A stretch of 64,000 nucleotides of DNA from Thermococcus peptonophilus (GCF_001592435.1 NZ_CP014750.1:1364001-1428000), one strand, 5' to 3'; positions 45,616 through 57,070 are shown, numbered from the stretch's first letter. A program made the numbers and translations. Notes: generated from the letters alone by a model not told the origin.

Positions 45616-45876
45616 ATGGATCCGTATAAGGTCATCATAAGGCCGCTCGTTACCGAAAAGGCCGTCTCCCTCATAGAGAGGGAGAACAAGCTCACCTTCA
45701 TAGTTGACAAGAGGGCCACCAAGCAGGACATTAAGAGGGCTGTGGAAGAGATGTTCAACGTCAAGGTCGCGAAGGTCAACACCCTCATAACGATGAAGGG
45801 AGAGAAGAAGGCCTACGTGAAGCTCAAGCCCGAGTACGACGCAAGTGAGATAGCTGCCAGGTTGGGATTGTTCTGA
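45616..45876 (+). CDS. rpl23: Ribosomal protein L23 (uL23)
   Basis: 86 residues, [20 protein letters not shown] start, compact archaeal form. Sits at the tunnel exit where SRP docks. Six bases after L4. Confidence 0.96.
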   Translation: MDPYKVIIRPLVTEKAVSLIERENKLTFIVDKRATKQDIKRAVEEMFNVKVAKVNTLITMKGEKKAYVKLKPEYDASEIAARLGLF

Positions 45877-45889
45877 AGGGGTGAGTGAG

Positions 45890-46609
45890 ATGGGAAAGAG
45901 TCTGATCCAGCAGAGGAGAGGTAAGGGAACCACCACCTTTAGAGCCCCTTCACACAGGTACAGGGGCGCTGTCAGGTACGTCCCGCTCAACATAACGATG
46001 GAGAAGACCCTCAGGGGCGTTGTTGAGGAGATCCTCCACGACCCTGGGAGGACTGCCCCGGTCGCGAGGGTCAAGTTTGAGGACGGAACGAAGAAACTCA
46101 TCATAGCCCCCGAGGGAATCCTCGTGGGACAGGAAGTCTACATCGGTCCAGAGGCCCCGATAGCAATCGGCAACACCCTCCCGCTAGCAAAGATCCCGGA
46201 GGGTACTTACGTTTACGACATCGAGGGAGTTCCGGGCGACGGTGGAAAGTACGTCAGAGCTGGAGGAACCTACGCGCTCGTCGTCAGCAGGGAGAAGGAC
46301 AAGGTTATAGTCCAGCTCCCAAGCGGTGAGCTCAAGGCCTTCAACCCAATGTGCAGGGCCACCATCGGTGTCGTCGCCGGCGGTGGAAGGCTTGAGAAGC
46401 CAATTGTCAAGGCAGGTAAGGCCTACTACATAGCCAAGGCCAGGAACAGGTTCTGGCCGAAGCCGAGAGGTGTCAAGATGAACGCCGTCAACCACCCGCA
46501 CGGTGGTAAGGAGCACCACATCGGAAGGCCCTCGACCGTTTCAAGGCGCGCTCCGCCCGGAAGGAAGGTTGGTCACATAGCCGCGAGAAGAACTGGTAGG
46601 AGGAAGTGA
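45890..46609 (+). CDS. rpl2: Ribosomal protein L2 (uL2)
   Basis: 239 residues. [20 protein letters not shown] start and the conserved C-terminal [20 protein letters not shown] loop near the peptidyl transferase centre. The ATG at 45890 follows GGGGTGA by five bases; the GTG at 45881 belongs to that site. Confidence 0.97.
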   Translation: MGKSLIQQRRGKGTTTFRAPSHRYRGAVRYVPLNITMEKTLRGVVEEILHDPGRTAPVARVKFEDGTKKLIIAPEGILVGQEVYIGPEAPIAIGNTLPLAKIPEGTYVYDIEGVPGDGGKYVRAGGTYALVVSREKDKVIVQLPSGELKAFNPMCRATIGVVAGGGRLEKPIVKAGKAYYIAKARNRFWPKPRGVKMNAVNHPHGGKEHHIGRPSTVSRRAPPGRKVGHIAARRTGRRK

Positions 46610-46614
46610 TGAAG

Positions 46615-47016
46615 ATGGCGAGAAAGAAGGAGTTTAGGTATAGGGGCTACACCCTTGATGAGCTTCTCAACATGTCACTTGAGGAATTCGCAAAGCTCCT
46701 CCCGAGCAGGCAGAGGAGGAGCCTCAAGAGGGGCCTTTCACCAGAGCAGAAGAAGCTCCTTAGGAAGATAAGGCTCGCTAAGAAGGGCAAGTACAACAAG
46801 CCGATAAGGACCCACAGCAGGGACATGGTCATCCTTCCCGAGATGGTCGGCATGACCATCCACGTTCACAACGGGAAGGAGTTCGTTCCGGTTGAGATAA
46901 AGGAGGAGATGATCGGCCACTACCTCGGCGAGTTCGCCATGACTAGGAAGGTTGTCCAGCACGGCTCACCTGGTGTCGGTGCTACGAGGTCATCGATGTT
47001 CGTTGCAGTCAAGTGA
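46615..47016 (+). CDS. rps19: Ribosomal protein S19 (uS19)
   Basis: 133 residues, [20 protein letters not shown] start as in Pyrococcus. [20 protein letters not shown] and the C-terminal [11 protein letters not shown] are typical. Three in-frame starts lie at 46606, 46609 and 46615; the last gives the family length. Confidence 0.96.
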   Translation: MARKKEFRYRGYTLDELLNMSLEEFAKLLPSRQRRSLKRGLSPEQKKLLRKIRLAKKGKYNKPIRTHSRDMVILPEMVGMTIHVHNGKEFVPVEIKEEMIGHYLGEFAMTRKVVQHGSPGVGATRSSMFVAVK

Positions 47017-47026
47017 GGTGGTTTAG

Positions 47027-47497
47027 ATGAGCAGGGGCAGGTTTTCCTACTCATTCCAAAATTTTGACCCCGAGAGGATGGCGAGGGCAAGCGGAAGGGA
47101 TCTCAGGATTTCGCCCAAGCACAGCGTCGAGCTCCTCAGGGAGATAAGGGGGATGATGCTCAACGACGCCCTCCGCTACCTCGACGACGTCATAGCCAAG
47201 AAGAGACCCGTTCCGATGAAGCGCTTTAACGACAGCCAGGGCCACAAGCCGGGTAAGGGCTTCGGTCCCGGAAGGTACCCGGTCAAGGTTGCCAAGGCAG
47301 TCAAGAAGATACTCCTTAACGCCAAGAACAACGCCGAGCAGAAGGGCCTCGACGTGGACAGGCTCAAGATAATCCACGCTGCTGCCCACAGGGGCCCCGC
47401 CCTCAGGGGATACATACCGAGGGCCTTTGGTAGGGCCACACCGTTCAACGAGCAGACCACCCATATAGAGATAGTCGTCGAGGAGATTAGGAGGTGA
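47027..47497 (+). CDS. rpl22: Ribosomal protein L22 (uL22)
   Basis: 156 residues. [20 protein letters not shown] forms part of the tunnel-lining hairpin; [15 protein letters not shown] and the C-terminal THIEIVVEE complete the family pattern. Ten bases after S19 with GGTGG before the ATG. Confidence 0.96.
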
Positions 47498-47502
47498 GAT
47501 CT

Positions 47503-48132
47503 TTGGCGATCGAGAGGTACTTCATCAAGGAAGGCGTTAAGGAGATGCTCATCGACGAGTTCCTTGAGAAGGAGCTCAGGAGGGCCGGCTACGGCGGCCT
47601 CGACATAAAGAAGACCCCCCTCGGAACCAAGGTCACCATCTTCGCCGCCAACCCAGGTTACGTTATCGGAAGGGGCGGTAGAAGGATAAGAGAGCTCACC
47701 AGGATACTTGAGAAGCAGTTCGGCCTCGAGAACCCTCAGATCGAGGTCGAGGAGATTAAGAACCCCTACCTCAACGCCAAGGTTCAGGCTGTGAGGCTTG
47801 CCCAGGCCCTTGAGAGGGGCATCCACTTCAGGAGGGCAGCTTACTCCGCCATAAGGGCCATCATGAGGAACGGAGCTAGGGGTGTCGAGATAAGGCTCAG
47901 CGGAAAGCTTACAGGTGAGAGGGCCAAGAGCGTCAGGTTCTACCAGGGCTACCTCGCTAAGGTCGGAAACCCGGCCGAGACCCTCGTCAGCAGGGGCTAC
48001 GCCCAGGCCCAGCTCAAGCTCGGTGTCATCGGTGTTAAGGTCTCAATCATGCCGCCCGACGCCAAGCTTCCGGACGAGATCGAGATTAAGGAGATCGTTG
48101 AGGAAGAGGTGAGCGCCAATGAAGCCCAGTGA
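47503..48132 (+). CDS. rps3: Ribosomal protein S3 (uS3)
   Basis: 209 residues. The KH domain with [14 protein letters not shown] is clear, followed by the C-terminal S3 domain with [18 protein letters not shown]. Start is a TTG at 47503, five bases after GAGGTGA; the site overlaps the L22 stop. The GTG at 47494 would add three residues. Confidence 0.96.
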
Positions 48133-48319
48133 GATTAGGGAGATGAGCATCGAGGAGATCGACAAGAAGATAAGGGAGCTCCGCCTTGAACTGGCCAAGG
48201 AGCGTGGCGTGCTCACCATGGGGGCCTCCATGGAGAACCCCATGGTCATCCGCAACCTCAGGCGCGACATTGCGCGCCTGCTTACTATAAAGAGGGAGAA
48301 GCTTAGGGAGAAAAGGTGA
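48119..48319 (+). CDS. rpl29: Ribosomal protein L29 (uL29)
   Basis: 66 residues, two-helix protein ([20 protein letters not shown]). Its ATG overlaps the S3 end by 14 bp; located at the tunnel exit beside L23 in the ribosome. Confidence 0.95.
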
Positions 48320-48325
48320 GGCTAA

Positions 48326-48622
48326 GTGCCAAGGATTGTGAACCCTCTGGATGAGATGCTCTTTAAGGAGGTCCTGAAGGAGCAGCAGAGGATAAGGGTC
48401 TACATTGAGAGGGCCCGCTACGGCAAGCTCAAGACCATAATCGAGGGCATAGACGAGAAGGAGTTCGACCTTGAGGATATAGCAAAGAAACTGAAGGCGA
48501 AGCTGGCATGCGGGGGAACGGCAAAGAACGGAAGGATAGAGCTGCAGGGAGACCACAGAGACAGGGTCAAGAAATTGCTGGCAGAGCTTGGATTTTCAGA
48601 GGAGCTCATAGAGGTCGAGTGA
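48326..48622 (+). CDS. Translation initiation factor aIF1 (SUI1)
   Basis: 98 residues with the SUI1 fold signature [19 protein letters not shown] and [10 protein letters not shown]. It monitors start-codon recognition on the small subunit. GTG start at 48326. Its last base pairs overlap the Rpp29 start (GTGA), as in related archaeal clusters. Confidence 0.95.
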   Translation: MPRIVNPLDEMLFKEVLKEQQRIRVYIERARYGKLKTIIEGIDEKEFDLEDIAKKLKAKLACGGTAKNGRIELQGDHRDRVKKLLAELGFSEELIEVE

Positions 48623-48885
48623 CCCGGAAAAACATAATCTGGCACGAGCTGATAGGCCTTAAAGCAAAGGTTATAAGGGCATCTCATCCAGAGCTGGTCG
48701 GCATCGAGGGCTACGTCCTTGACGAGACGAGGAACACTCTCGTCCTGGTGGGAGATAGGGCCTGGGTAGTCCCGAAGGACGTGGTCGAGATCGAGTTTGA
48801 CCTTGGCAATGAAAAGATCCGTGTCAACGGAAAGGATCTGGTGGGAAGACCCGAGATGAGACTCAAAAAGAGGTGGCGGAAATGA
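48619..48885 (+). CDS. rnp1: RNase P protein component 1 (Rpp29 homologue)
   Basis: 88 residues from a GTG that overlaps the aIF1 stop (GTGA). The Sm-like core is visible: [32 protein letters not shown] and the basic end [10 protein letters not shown]. Part of the RNase P holoenzyme that trims tRNA 5' ends. A longer reading from 48508 overlaps aIF1 by about 115 bp in another frame; similarly long versions are annotated in Pyrococcus, but the 4-bp overlap start is preferred here. Confidence 0.88.
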
Positions 48886-49226
48886 GAGAGATTGGATTGA
48901 GGGTTCAGCCTCCCGCTGAGGTTTGTAACGATCCCAAGTGCCCCTGGCATGGGAACCTCAAGATACACGGTAGATACGTTGAGGGTATAGTCGTTAGCGA
49001 CAAGGGCAAGAAGACTGTCGTCGTTGAGAGGCAGTACTACCACTACCTCAAGAAATACGAGAGGTACGAGCTCAGGAAGAGCAAGGTTCACGCCCACAAC
49101 CCCGAGTGCATCAACGCTAAGGTTGGTGACAAAGTGCTCATAGCCGAGACCAGGCCGATAAGCAAGACCAAGAGCTGGGTTGTCGTGGCCGTCCTTCAGA
49201 GGGCCGAGAGGGCTGAGGAGGTGTGA
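48882..49226 (+). CDS. rps17: Ribosomal protein S17 (uS17)
   Basis: 114 residues, OB-fold, with archaeal Cys-containing N-terminus ([17 protein letters not shown]). ATG at 48882 overlaps the Rpp29 stop (ATGA) and has GGTGG five bases upstream. Confidence 0.95.
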
Positions 49227-49229
49227 TGC

Positions 49230-49655
49230 ATGGCCAAGAAGGGTGCAGGTGCAACCAGGGGTATTAGCCCCGTCAGGCCAACGCGCGCCCTCCCGATAGG
49301 TGCCTACCTCAAGGTTGCTGACAACAGCGGTGCCAAGGTTATCCAAATCATAGGCGTCGTTGGGTACAAGGGTACAAGGAGGAGGCTTGCGGCCGCGGGC
49401 GTTGGTGACATGGTAGTCGCCACCGTTAAGAAAGGAAGACCCGACATGAGGCACCAGGTCGTCAGGGCTGTCGTTGTCAGGCAGAGGAAGGAGTACAGAA
49501 GGCTCGACGGCATGCGCGTTAAGTTCGAGGACAACGCGGCTGCGATAGTCACCCCCGAAGGTGTCCCTAGGGGAACCGAGATCAGGGGTGCGATAGCGAG
49601 GGAGGCCGCCGAGAGGTGGGTCAGGCTCGGTAGTATAGCGAGCATAGTGCTGTGA
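49230..49655 (+). CDS. rpl14: Ribosomal protein L14 (uL14)
   Basis: 141 residues, archaeal N-terminal extension then the conserved [20 protein letters not shown] and [20 protein letters not shown]. Lies at the subunit interface. Starts three bases after S17. Confidence 0.96.
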
Positions 49656-49666
49656 GGTGAGATGAG

Positions 49667-50032
49667 ATGAAGCTTGATATGAAGCAGCCGAGGAAGCAGA
49701 GGAAGTTCCTCTACAACGCTCCCCTTCACCTGAGGGGTAAGATAATGAGCGCCCCCCTCAGCAAGGAGCTTAGGGAGAAGTACGGAGTGAGAAACCTGCC
49801 CGTTAGGGTTGGCGACAAGGTCAAAGTTATGCGCGGTGACTTCAAGGGCGTCGAGGGCAAGGTCGTGGAGGTCGACCTTAAGAGGTACAGGATTCATGTT
49901 GAGGGCGTTACTCACAAGAAGACCAACGGTACCGAGGTCTTCTACCCACTTCACCCCTCGAATGTCATGATTGTTGAGCTCAACCTCGAAGACGAAAAGA
50001 GAGAGAAGATAATTGAGAGGAGGGCTGCTTGA
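49667..50032 (+). CDS. rpl24: Ribosomal protein L24 (uL24)
   Basis: 121 residues with a KOW motif ([20 protein letters not shown]). An assembly initiator of the large subunit. Stop shares bases with the S4e start region. Confidence 0.95.
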
Positions 50033-50763
50033 TGGCGAGGAAGGGTCCAAAGAGACACCTTAAGAGGCTTGCCGCTCCGACTTCCTGGTATATTCACAGG
50101 AAGGCTTACAAGTGGGCCGTCAGGCCCAGTCCGGGTCCGCACAGCATGAAGACTTCAATACCGTTAATCTACATAGTCAGGGACTACCTCGGCTATGCCA
50201 AGACCGCCAGGGAAGCCAGGAAGATCCTCAACGAGGGCAAGATCCTCGTTGACGGCAGGGTCAGGAAGGACTACAAGTTCCCCGTTGGAATCATGGACGT
50301 CGTCTCAATCCCGGAGACAGGTGAGCACTACAGGGTTCTCCCGAACAGGATAGGCAAGCTCATACTCCACCCGATAAGCGAGGAAGAGGCCAAGCTCAAG
50401 CCCTTCAGGATCAACAACAAGAGGATGGTCAAGGGCGCTAAGGTTCAGCTGAACCTCCACGACGGAAGCAACCACCTCGTCAGCCTTGCCGAGAAGGACG
50501 CCTACAAGACCTCATACACGGTCATAATGCAGGTTCCGGAGAGGCAGATAGTCAAGGTGCTCCCGTTCGAGGTCGGTGCCTACGTCTTCGTTACCCAGGG
50601 TAAGAACGTTGCCAGAAAGGGTAAGATCGTCGAGGTCAGGCAGTTCCCGATGGGCTGGCCCGACGTCGTCACCATCGAGGACGAGAACGGTGAGCTCTTC
50701 GACACCCTGAAGGAGTACGCCTTCGTCATTGGTAAAGACAAGCCTGAGATTTCCCTTCCGTGA
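50032..50763 (+). CDS. rps4e: Ribosomal protein S4e (eS4)
   Basis: 243 residues, archaeal/eukaryotic-specific. [20 protein letters not shown] start, S4-like RNA-binding region ([20 protein letters not shown]), and a C-terminal KOW region. ATG at 50032 overlaps the L24 stop by one base and is read eight bases after GGAGG. Confidence 0.95.
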
Positions 50764-50776
50764 GAGGTGAGATGAG

Positions 50777-51328
50777 ATGCAGATCAACAGAGAGGCAATC
50801 CTGGCTGACTGGGAAGCTCACCCGATGAGGAAGCCGAGGATAGCCAAGGTCACTATAAACATAGGTGTTGGTGAGAGCGGTGAGCGCTTGACTAAGGCCG
50901 AGACCATGCTGGAGCAGCTCGTCGGTCAGAAGCCGATAAGGAGGAGAGCCAAGCAGACCAACAGGGACTTCGGAATTAGAAGGGGAGAGCCGATAGCTGT
51001 CAAGGTCACCCTCCGTGGGGAGAAGGCCTACCAGATGCTCGACAGGCTTCTTGAGGCCGTTGACAGAAAGCTCAGCGTTGGCAACTTCGACGAGCACGGA
51101 AACTTCTGCTTTGGAATCCAGGAGCACATAAACATACCGGGCGTTGAATACGACCCAGAGATCGGTATCTTCGGTATGGACGTCTGCGTCACCCTTGAGA
51201 GGCCCGGGTTTAGGGTCGCCAGGAGGAAGAGGCAGAGGAGGAAGATACCGACCAAGCACAAGCTGACCAAGGAGGAGGGTATAGTCTTCGCTATGGAGGA
51301 GCTTAAGGCTAAGGTGGAGGGATTGTGA
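50777..51328 (+). CDS. rpl5: Ribosomal protein L5 (uL5)
   Basis: 183 residues. It has [40 protein letters not shown] and the C-terminal [19 protein letters not shown]. Binds 5S rRNA and the P-site tRNA. Confidence 0.96.
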   Translation: MQINREAILADWEAHPMRKPRIAKVTINIGVGESGERLTKAETMLEQLVGQKPIRRRAKQTNRDFGIRRGEPIAVKVTLRGEKAYQMLDRLLEAVDRKLSVGNFDEHGNFCFGIQEHINIPGVEYDPEIGIFGMDVCVTLERPGFRVARRKRQRRKIPTKHKLTKEEGIVFAMEELKAKVEGL

Positions 51329-51329
51329 G

Positions 51330-51500
51330 ATGGCGAAGGCCGATTACAACAAGAGGAAGCCGAGGAAGTTTGGTAAGGGTGCGAGAAGGTGCGTGCGCTG
51401 CGGCCAGTACGGGCCGATAATCAGAATACACGGCCTTATGCTCTGCAGGCACTGCTTCCGCGAGGTCGCCCCGAAGCTCGGCTTCAAGAAGTATGAGTGA
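51330..51500 (+). CDS. rps14: Ribosomal protein S14 (uS14), zinc form
   Basis: 56 residues read directly from the sequence: [20 protein letters not shown], then CVRC...[11 protein letters not shown] with two zinc-binding CxxC pairs, ending LGFKKYE. Starts two bases after the L5 stop with GGAGGG upstream. Short Zn-type S14, standard for archaea. Confidence 0.95.
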   Translation: MAKADYNKRKPRKFGKGARRCVRCGQYGPIIRIHGLMLCRHCFREVAPKLGFKKYE

Positions 51501-51511
51501 GGTGAGAGAAG

Positions 51512-51904
51512 ATGACTCTGCTTGACCCCCTGGCAAACGCGCTTTCACACATAACGAACAGCGAGAGAGTTGGAAAGAAGGAGGTCTACATAAAGCCCGC
51601 CTCAAAGCTCATCGGTGAGGTCCTCAGGGTTATGCTCGAGAACGGCTACATCGGCGAGTTCGAGCTCATCGACGACGGAAGGGCGGGAATATATAGGGTT
51701 CAGCTCATAGGCAAGATCAACAAGGCTGGCGCAATAAAGCCGCGCTTCCCGGTCAAGGCCAGGGACTATGAGAAGTGGGAGAAGAGGTTCCTTCCAGCCT
51801 TCGAGTTCGGTATCCTCATTGTCTCAACGTCCCAGGGTGTTATGACCCACAAGGAAGCGCTCGAAAAGGGAATCGGCGGCAGGCTGATAGCCTACGTCTA
51901 CTGA
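51512..51904 (+). CDS. rps8: Ribosomal protein S8 (uS8)
   Basis: 130 residues. Starts [20 protein letters not shown], ends with [20 protein letters not shown]. Primary 16S rRNA binder. GGTGAGAG precedes the ATG. Confidence 0.96.
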
Positions 51905-51914
51905 GGTGAGAAAA

Positions 51915-52469
51915 ATGCCGGTGGACGCTTGGATTCGTGAGGAGATTGAGATACCAGAGGGAGTCGAGGTCACCGTTGAGGGCAACACCGTCAAGGTCAA
52001 GGGGCCGAAGGGAGAGCTTCAGAGGGAGCTCAAGTACCCTGGCGTTCAAATCTTCACCGAGGACGGTAAGGTTGTCATCTACAAGGAGTTTCCAAGGAAG
52101 AAGGACGTGGCGATAGCGAGGACTTTCAAGGCCCATGTCAACAACATGATCAAGGGCGTTACCGAGGGCTTCAAGTACAGGCTCAAGGTCGTCTACAGCC
52201 ACTTCCCGATGACAGTTAAGGTTCAGGGCGATGAAGTGGTCATCGAGAACTTCCTCGGTGAGAAGAACCCGAGGAGGGCCAGGATCCTTCCGGGCGTTAC
52301 CGTCAAGGTCAAGGGAAGCGAGATCGAGGTTGAGGGTATTGACAAAGAAGCCGTAGGCCAGACCGCTGCTAACATCGAGCAGGCCACGAGGATAACCAAG
52401 TGGGACAGGCGTGTCTTCCAGGACGGTATCTACATTGTTGAGAAGGCTGGCAAGCCGATAAAGTTCTGA
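51915..52469 (+). CDS. rpl6: Ribosomal protein L6 (uL6)
   Basis: 184 residues, two repeated L6 domains ([40 protein letters not shown]). ATG at 51915 five bases after GAGGTGA; the GTG at 51906 belongs to that site. Confidence 0.96.
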   Translation: MPVDAWIREEIEIPEGVEVTVEGNTVKVKGPKGELQRELKYPGVQIFTEDGKVVIYKEFPRKKDVAIARTFKAHVNNMIKGVTEGFKYRLKVVYSHFPMTVKVQGDEVVIENFLGEKNPRRARILPGVTVKVKGSEIEVEGIDKEAVGQTAANIEQATRITKWDRRVFQDGIYIVEKAGKPIKF

Positions 52470-52485
52470 TGGTGAGGTGTGAGAG

Positions 52486-52866
52486 ATGAACGAAAAGGCG
52501 AGACTCCTGAGGATAAGGGCCAAGCTCAAGAGGAAGAAGCCGAGGTTCCTCCGCCAGGAGTGGTGGAGGTATCCGAAGTTCAAGAACGACCCGAAGTGGA
52601 GAAGGCCAAAGGGAATCGACAGCAAGATGAGGCTCAAGAAGAAGGGCAAGCCGCGCTCACCGAGCATCGGATGGAGCTCACCTAAAGCTGTCCGCGGGCT
52701 CCACCCGAGCGGCTACGAGGAGGTCCTCGTCCACAACGTCAAGGAGCTTGAGGCAATAGATCCGGCCAGGCAGGCCGCAAGGATAGCGGGAACAGTCGGC
52801 GCCAGGAAGAGAGAGATGATACTCGCCAGGGCTAAGGAGCTCGGAGTGAAGGTTCTCAACCCGTGA
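52486..52866 (+). CDS. rpl32e: Ribosomal protein L32e (eL32)
   Basis: 126 residues, basic. [20 protein letters not shown] and [20 protein letters not shown] are typical. Archaeal/eukaryotic-specific. GGTGTGAGAG before the ATG. Confidence 0.95.
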   Translation: MNEKARLLRIRAKLKRKKPRFLRQEWWRYPKFKNDPKWRRPKGIDSKMRLKKKGKPRSPSIGWSSPKAVRGLHPSGYEEVLVHNVKELEAIDPARQAARIAGTVGARKREMILARAKELGVKVLNP

Positions 52867-52876
52867 GGTGATGATC

Positions 52877-53323
52877 ATGCTTAAGACTCAGAGGAGAATT
52901 GCCGCCGAGCTGTTGAAGTGTGGCGAGAACAGGATATGGATTGACCCCGAGAGGATTGACGACGTTGCCGCCGCTATAACGAGGGAGGACATAAAGAGGC
53001 TCATCCACGACGGCGTCATCAAGAAGAAGCCTATCAAAGGCCAGAGCAGGGCCAGGGCTAGGGCCTTCCAGGAGGCCAGAAAGAAGGGCCGCCACCGTGG
53101 TCCTGGAAGCAAGAAGGGCAAGAAGACGGCCAGAATGGGCAAGAAGGAACGCTGGATGATGACCATAAGGGCCCTGAGGAAGGAGCTCAGGAAGCTCAAG
53201 GCCGAGGGCAAGCTCGATGCCCACACCTATAGGAGGCTCTACATCCGTGCCAAGGGCGGCCAGTTCAAGAACAAGAGGCAGCTCTACATGTTCATGCAGG
53301 AGCACGGTATTTTGAAGGAGTGA
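52877..53323 (+). CDS. rpl19e: Ribosomal protein L19e (eL19)
   Basis: 148 residues. [20 protein letters not shown] start and the RNA-bridging basic middle ([20 protein letters not shown]). ATG at 52877, five bases after GAGGTGA; two upstream in-frame starts (52868, 52871) are in the ribosome site. Confidence 0.96.
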   Translation: MLKTQRRIAAELLKCGENRIWIDPERIDDVAAAITREDIKRLIHDGVIKKKPIKGQSRARARAFQEARKKGRHRGPGSKKGKKTARMGKKERWMMTIRALRKELRKLKAEGKLDAHTYRRLYIRAKGGQFKNKRQLYMFMQEHGILKE

Positions 53324-53333
53324 GGTGAGAGAG

Positions 53334-53939
53334 ATGGCACACGGACCGAGGTATAGGGTTCCGTTCAGGAGGAGGAGAGAGGGTAAGACTAACTATCACA
53401 AGAGGCTCAAGCTCCTCAAGAGCAAGAAGCCGAGGCTCGTCGTGAGGAAGACCCTCAACCACCACATCGCTCAGATCGTGGTTTACGACCCTAAGGGAGA
53501 CAGAACTATAGTCTCAGCACACACCAGGGAGCTCATGAGGGACTTCGGCTGGAAGGGCCACGGAGGAAACACACCTTCAGCTTACCTGCTCGGTCTTCTC
53601 ATCGGCTACAAGGCCAAGCAGGCCGGTATAGAGGCGGCCATCCTCGACATAGGTCTCCACCCGCCGACCAAGGGTTCGAGCATCTTCGCGGTCCTTAAGG
53701 GTGCAGTTGATGCTGGTTTAAACGTCCCGCACAGTGAGGAGATCTATCCAGAGGACTACAGGATAAACGGCGAGCACATAGCCAACTACGCCAAGGCCCT
53801 CAAGGAAGAGGATGAGGCCCTCTACAGGAAGCAGTTTGGGGGCTACCTTGTTAAAGGCCTCGAGCCGGAGAAGCTCCCGGAGCACTTTGAAGAGGTTAAG
53901 TCCAAGATAATCGAGAAGTTTGAGGGGGCGAGAGAATGA
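53334..53939 (+). CDS. rpl18: Ribosomal protein L18 (uL18, archaeal L5-type)
   Basis: 201 residues. [20 protein letters not shown] start and a long archaeal C-terminus ([20 protein letters not shown]). Binds 5S rRNA. ATG at 53334 after GAGGTGAGA; the stop overlaps the S5 start (ATGA). Confidence 0.96.
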   Translation: MAHGPRYRVPFRRRREGKTNYHKRLKLLKSKKPRLVVRKTLNHHIAQIVVYDPKGDRTIVSAHTRELMRDFGWKGHGGNTPSAYLLGLLIGYKAKQAGIEAAILDIGLHPPTKGSSIFAVLKGAVDAGLNVPHSEEIYPEDYRINGEHIANYAKALKEEDEALYRKQFGGYLVKGLEPEKLPEHFEEVKSKIIEKFEGARE

Positions 53940-54643
53940 GCGACCCGAGAGAGATAGCCCAGAGGGTTCTTGAGGAGTGGGAGCCGAAGACCAAGCTCGG
54001 CAGGCTCGTTAAGGAAGGCCAGATCACTGACATTCACGAGATCTTCAGGAAGGGCTACCAGATAAAGGAGCCCGAGATAGTTGACGTCCTCCTTCCGGAG
54101 GTCAACCTCAGGGAGAACCAGGAAGTCCTCGACATATCTTTGACTGTGAGAATGACCGACAGTGGCAGGAGGATCAGGTTCAGGGTTCTCGCGGCAGTCG
54201 GCAACAGGGACGGCTACGTCGGCCTTGGAATCGGCCACGGAAGAGAAGTCGGTATAGCCATCAGGAAGGCCATCAACTATGCCAAGATGAACATCATCGA
54301 GATCAAGCGCGGCTGTGGAAGCTGGGAGTGCAGGTGCAGGAGGCCGCACTCAATTCCGTTCGCCGTCGAGGGTAAGGAAGGCAGCGTCCGCGTCAAGCTC
54401 ATGCCCGGACCGCGTGGTCTCGGCCTCGTTATCGGTGACGTGGGCAAGAAGATACTCACGCTGGCTGGTGTTCAGGACGTCTGGTCGCAGACCCTCGGTG
54501 AGACGAGGACGACCGTCAACTTCGCGAAGGCTGTTTTCAACGCCCTCTACAACACCAACCGCGTTGCCATCAAGCCGGAGGACATCGAGCGCTACGGTAT
54601 CGTCGTGGGTAGGGCGATGCCCACAACCTTCGAGGTTGAGTGA
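53936..54643 (+). CDS. rps5: Ribosomal protein S5 (uS5)
   Basis: 235 residues. Double-stranded RNA-binding N-domain ([20 protein letters not shown]) and C-domain ([20 protein letters not shown]); two Cys in [14 protein letters not shown] are normal for archaea. Starts with a 4-bp overlap with L18. Confidence 0.96.
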   Translation: MSDPREIAQRVLEEWEPKTKLGRLVKEGQITDIHEIFRKGYQIKEPEIVDVLLPEVNLRENQEVLDISLTVRMTDSGRRIRFRVLAAVGNRDGYVGLGIGHGREVGIAIRKAINYAKMNIIEIKRGCGSWECRCRRPHSIPFAVEGKEGSVRVKLMPGPRGLGLVIGDVGKKILTLAGVQDVWSQTLGETRTTVNFAKAVFNALYNTNRVAIKPEDIERYGIVVGRAMPTTFEVE

Positions 54644-54654
54644 GGTGAGAGAAG

Positions 54655-55122
54655 ATGGCAAAGCTTGCGCTCATCAGGCTTAGGAGCGGGATTAGGGCGA
54701 GGGGTGAAGTGAGAGACACCCTCGCCATGCTCCGCCTCCACAGGATCAACCACCTTGTCATAGTTGACGACACCCCGAGCTACCGCGGAATGATCCAGAA
54801 GGTCAAGGACTACATAACCTGGGGCGAGATCAACAAGGAAACCCTTGTCAAGCTCCTCAGGAAGAGGGGCAGGCTCATAGGAAACAGGCCGATAACCGAC
54901 GACTACGTCCAGGAGAAGCTCGGCGTGACTATTGAGGAGTTCGCCGAGAAGGTCGTCAACGGCGAGATGAAGCTCAGGGACCTGCCGAACATCAAGCCGG
55001 TCTTCAGGCTTCACCCGCCGAGGGGCGGCCTTAAGGGAAGCAAGAAGCGCTCCTTCAAGGAGGGCGGAGCACTCGGTTACCGCGGCGAGAAGATAAACGA
55101 GCTCATTGAGAGAATGCTCTGA
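54655..55122 (+). CDS. rpl30: Ribosomal protein L30 (uL30)
   Basis: 155 residues, archaeal long form (L7e-like). [20 protein letters not shown] start, [20 protein letters not shown] loop near the C-terminus. Confidence 0.95.
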
Positions 55123-55133
55123 GGTGGCGAGAG

Positions 55134-55580
55134 ATGATTAGGAGGAGGAAGAAGGTTAGGAAGCTCCGCGGAAGTCACACTCACGGATGGGGCTGCAAGA
55201 AGAAGCACCGCGGCGGTGGAAGCAAGGGTGGCCGCGGTATGGCCGGGACAGGTAAGAGGAAAGACCAGAAGTGGACTTGGACCATCAAGTACGCCCCGGA
55301 CAGGCTCGGAAAGAGGGGCTTCCACAGGCCGAAAGCAGTTCAGTACATCCCGAAGGTCATAAACCTCAACGACATAGACGAGAACTTTGAACTGTTCAAG
55401 GATGCGGGCATAATATACGAGGAGGACGGAAAGCTCGTCTTCGACGCGACTGCCCTCGGCGTTGACAAGATACTCGGCACAGGTAAGCTCACAAGGGCCC
55501 TCGTTGTGAAGGCCTACTACGTTACCCCCAAGGCCGAGGAGAAGATCAAGGCTGCTGGCGGCGAGGTTCTCCTCGCCTGA
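55134..55580 (+). CDS. rpl15: Ribosomal protein L15 (uL15)
   Basis: 148 residues. Basic N-terminus with [20 protein letters not shown] and the C-terminal [20 protein letters not shown]. Last ribosomal protein before secY; the following 30 bp include a T-rich stretch and a TTTTAA box for secY. Confidence 0.95.
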
Positions 55581-55620
55581 TTAATTTCTTTAACTTTTAA
55601 CAATCCCACGGGTGTTGAAA

Positions 55621-57069
55621 ATGGGAGTCCGGGAAGTAGTCTACGCCATCGAGCGCTGGTTTCCAGAAGTTGAAAGGCCTAAGAGGCACGTTCCCCTAAA
55701 GGAAAAGTTCATGTGGACTGGGATCGTTCTTCTGCTGTACTTCATTCTGGCTGAGATACCCCTCTATGGAATACCCCAGCAGGTTCAGGATTATTTCGCA
55801 ACACTCCGTTTCGTGCTCGCCGGTAGGAGCGGCTCGCTCCTGACCCTCGGTATCGGTCCAATCGTTACCGCCAGTATAATCATGCAGCTTCTCGTTGGTT
55901 CTGAGATAGTCAGGCTCGACCTCTCAAATCCTGAGGATAGACGCTTTTACCAGGCCACCCAAAGGGTATTCGCCGTGTTCATGAGCTTTTTCGAGGCGTT
56001 CATCTATGTATTCGCCGGTGCCTTCGGTAAGGTGAACACCGGAATAGGTGCGTTCCAGACCGTTTCAATCCCTAACGGGCCGATCTACATTGGAATAGGC
56101 CTTGCACTCCTCATCGTGCTCCAGCTCGGTCTAGCCTCGACACTGCTCATACTCCTGGACGAGCTGGTGAGCAAGTGGGGCATCGGAAGCGGTATCAGCC
56201 TCTTCATTGCCGCGGGTGTCTCCCAGACGGTTATCTACAAATCCCTGGCTCCCGTTCAGAGCAACCAGTACATAGACCCGCTCACCGGAGAACCTGCCCT
56301 GGTTGGTGCGATTCCTGCTTTCATTCAGCACATCCTCAAAGGGGACATAAGCGGCGCAATATATCGTGGTGGAACCCTTCCAGACATCGTAAAGCTGATT
56401 GGAACGATAGTGGTCTTCCTCGTGGTCGTCTATCTGGAAAGCATGCGCGTCGAGATACCCCTCAGCTACGGAAGGGTCACCGTCCGCGGCAGGTATCCGA
56501 TAAGGTTCATGTACGTAAGCAACATTCCGATAATCCTCACCATGGCCCTCTACGCGAACATACAGCTCTGGGCCAGGCTCCTCGCCAACTACGGCCACCC
56601 AATCCTTGGTCAGTTTGACAGCAACGGCTATCCAGTGAGCGGTTTTGTCATATACCTCTATCCACCCAGGGACATCTTCCACGTTATTAACGACCCAGTG
56701 AGAGCGCTGGTGTACGCGCTTATGACTATATTCTGGTCGCTGATCTTTGGATTCCTATGGGTTGAGCTTACCGGCCTTGACGCCAGGAGCATTGCAAGAC
56801 AGCTCCAGAACGCCGGTCTCCAGATACCTGGTTTCAGGAGGGATCCAAGAATCCTCGAGAGGGTTCTCCAGAGGTACATCCCGTACGTCACCTTCTGGGG
56901 TTCCTTCACCATAGCCCTCGTGGCGGTGCTGGCGGACTTCCTCGGTGCCCTCGGTACGGGAACTGGAATCCTCCTGACGGTTGGTATCCTCTACAGGTTC
57001 TACGAGGAGATAGCTAGGGAGCAGGCAACAGAAATGTTCCCGGCCCTGAGGAAGTTCTTCGCCAAGTGA
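55621..57069 (+). CDS. secY: Preprotein translocase channel SecY
   Basis: 482 residues, ten membrane helices with the usual motifs: [15 protein letters not shown] in helix 2, [16 protein letters not shown] in helix 5 and the [14 protein letters not shown] cytoplasmic loop for ribosome binding. Forms the Sec channel with SecE and Sec61beta. ATG at 55621 is six bases after GGTG, in a ribosome site identical to that of hisS. A TTTTAA at about 55594-55600 could be a promoter. Confidence 0.96.
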   Translation: MGVREVVYAIERWFPEVERPKRHVPLKEKFMWTGIVLLLYFILAEIPLYGIPQQVQDYFATLRFVLAGRSGSLLTLGIGPIVTASIIMQLLVGSEIVRLDLSNPEDRRFYQATQRVFAVFMSFFEAFIYVFAGAFGKVNTGIGAFQTVSIPNGPIYIGIGLALLIVLQLGLASTLLILLDELVSKWGIGSGISLFIAAGVSQTVIYKSLAPVQSNQYIDPLTGEPALVGAIPAFIQHILKGDISGAIYRGGTLPDIVKLIGTIVVFLVVVYLESMRVEIPLSYGRVTVRGRYPIRFMYVSNIPIILTMALYANIQLWARLLANYGHPILGQFDSNGYPVSGFVIYLYPPRDIFHVINDPVRALVYALMTIFWSLIFGFLWVELTGLDARSIARQLQNAGLQIPGFRRDPRILERVLQRYIPYVTFWGSFTIALVAVLADFLGALGTGTGILLTVGILYRFYEEIAREQATEMFPALRKFFAK

Positions 57070-57070
57070 C

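Noticed and set aside
45067-46104. 345-codon minus-strand frame across L4, L23 and L2
   Set aside because: Crosses three conserved ribosomal genes in antisense; an artefact of codon bias.
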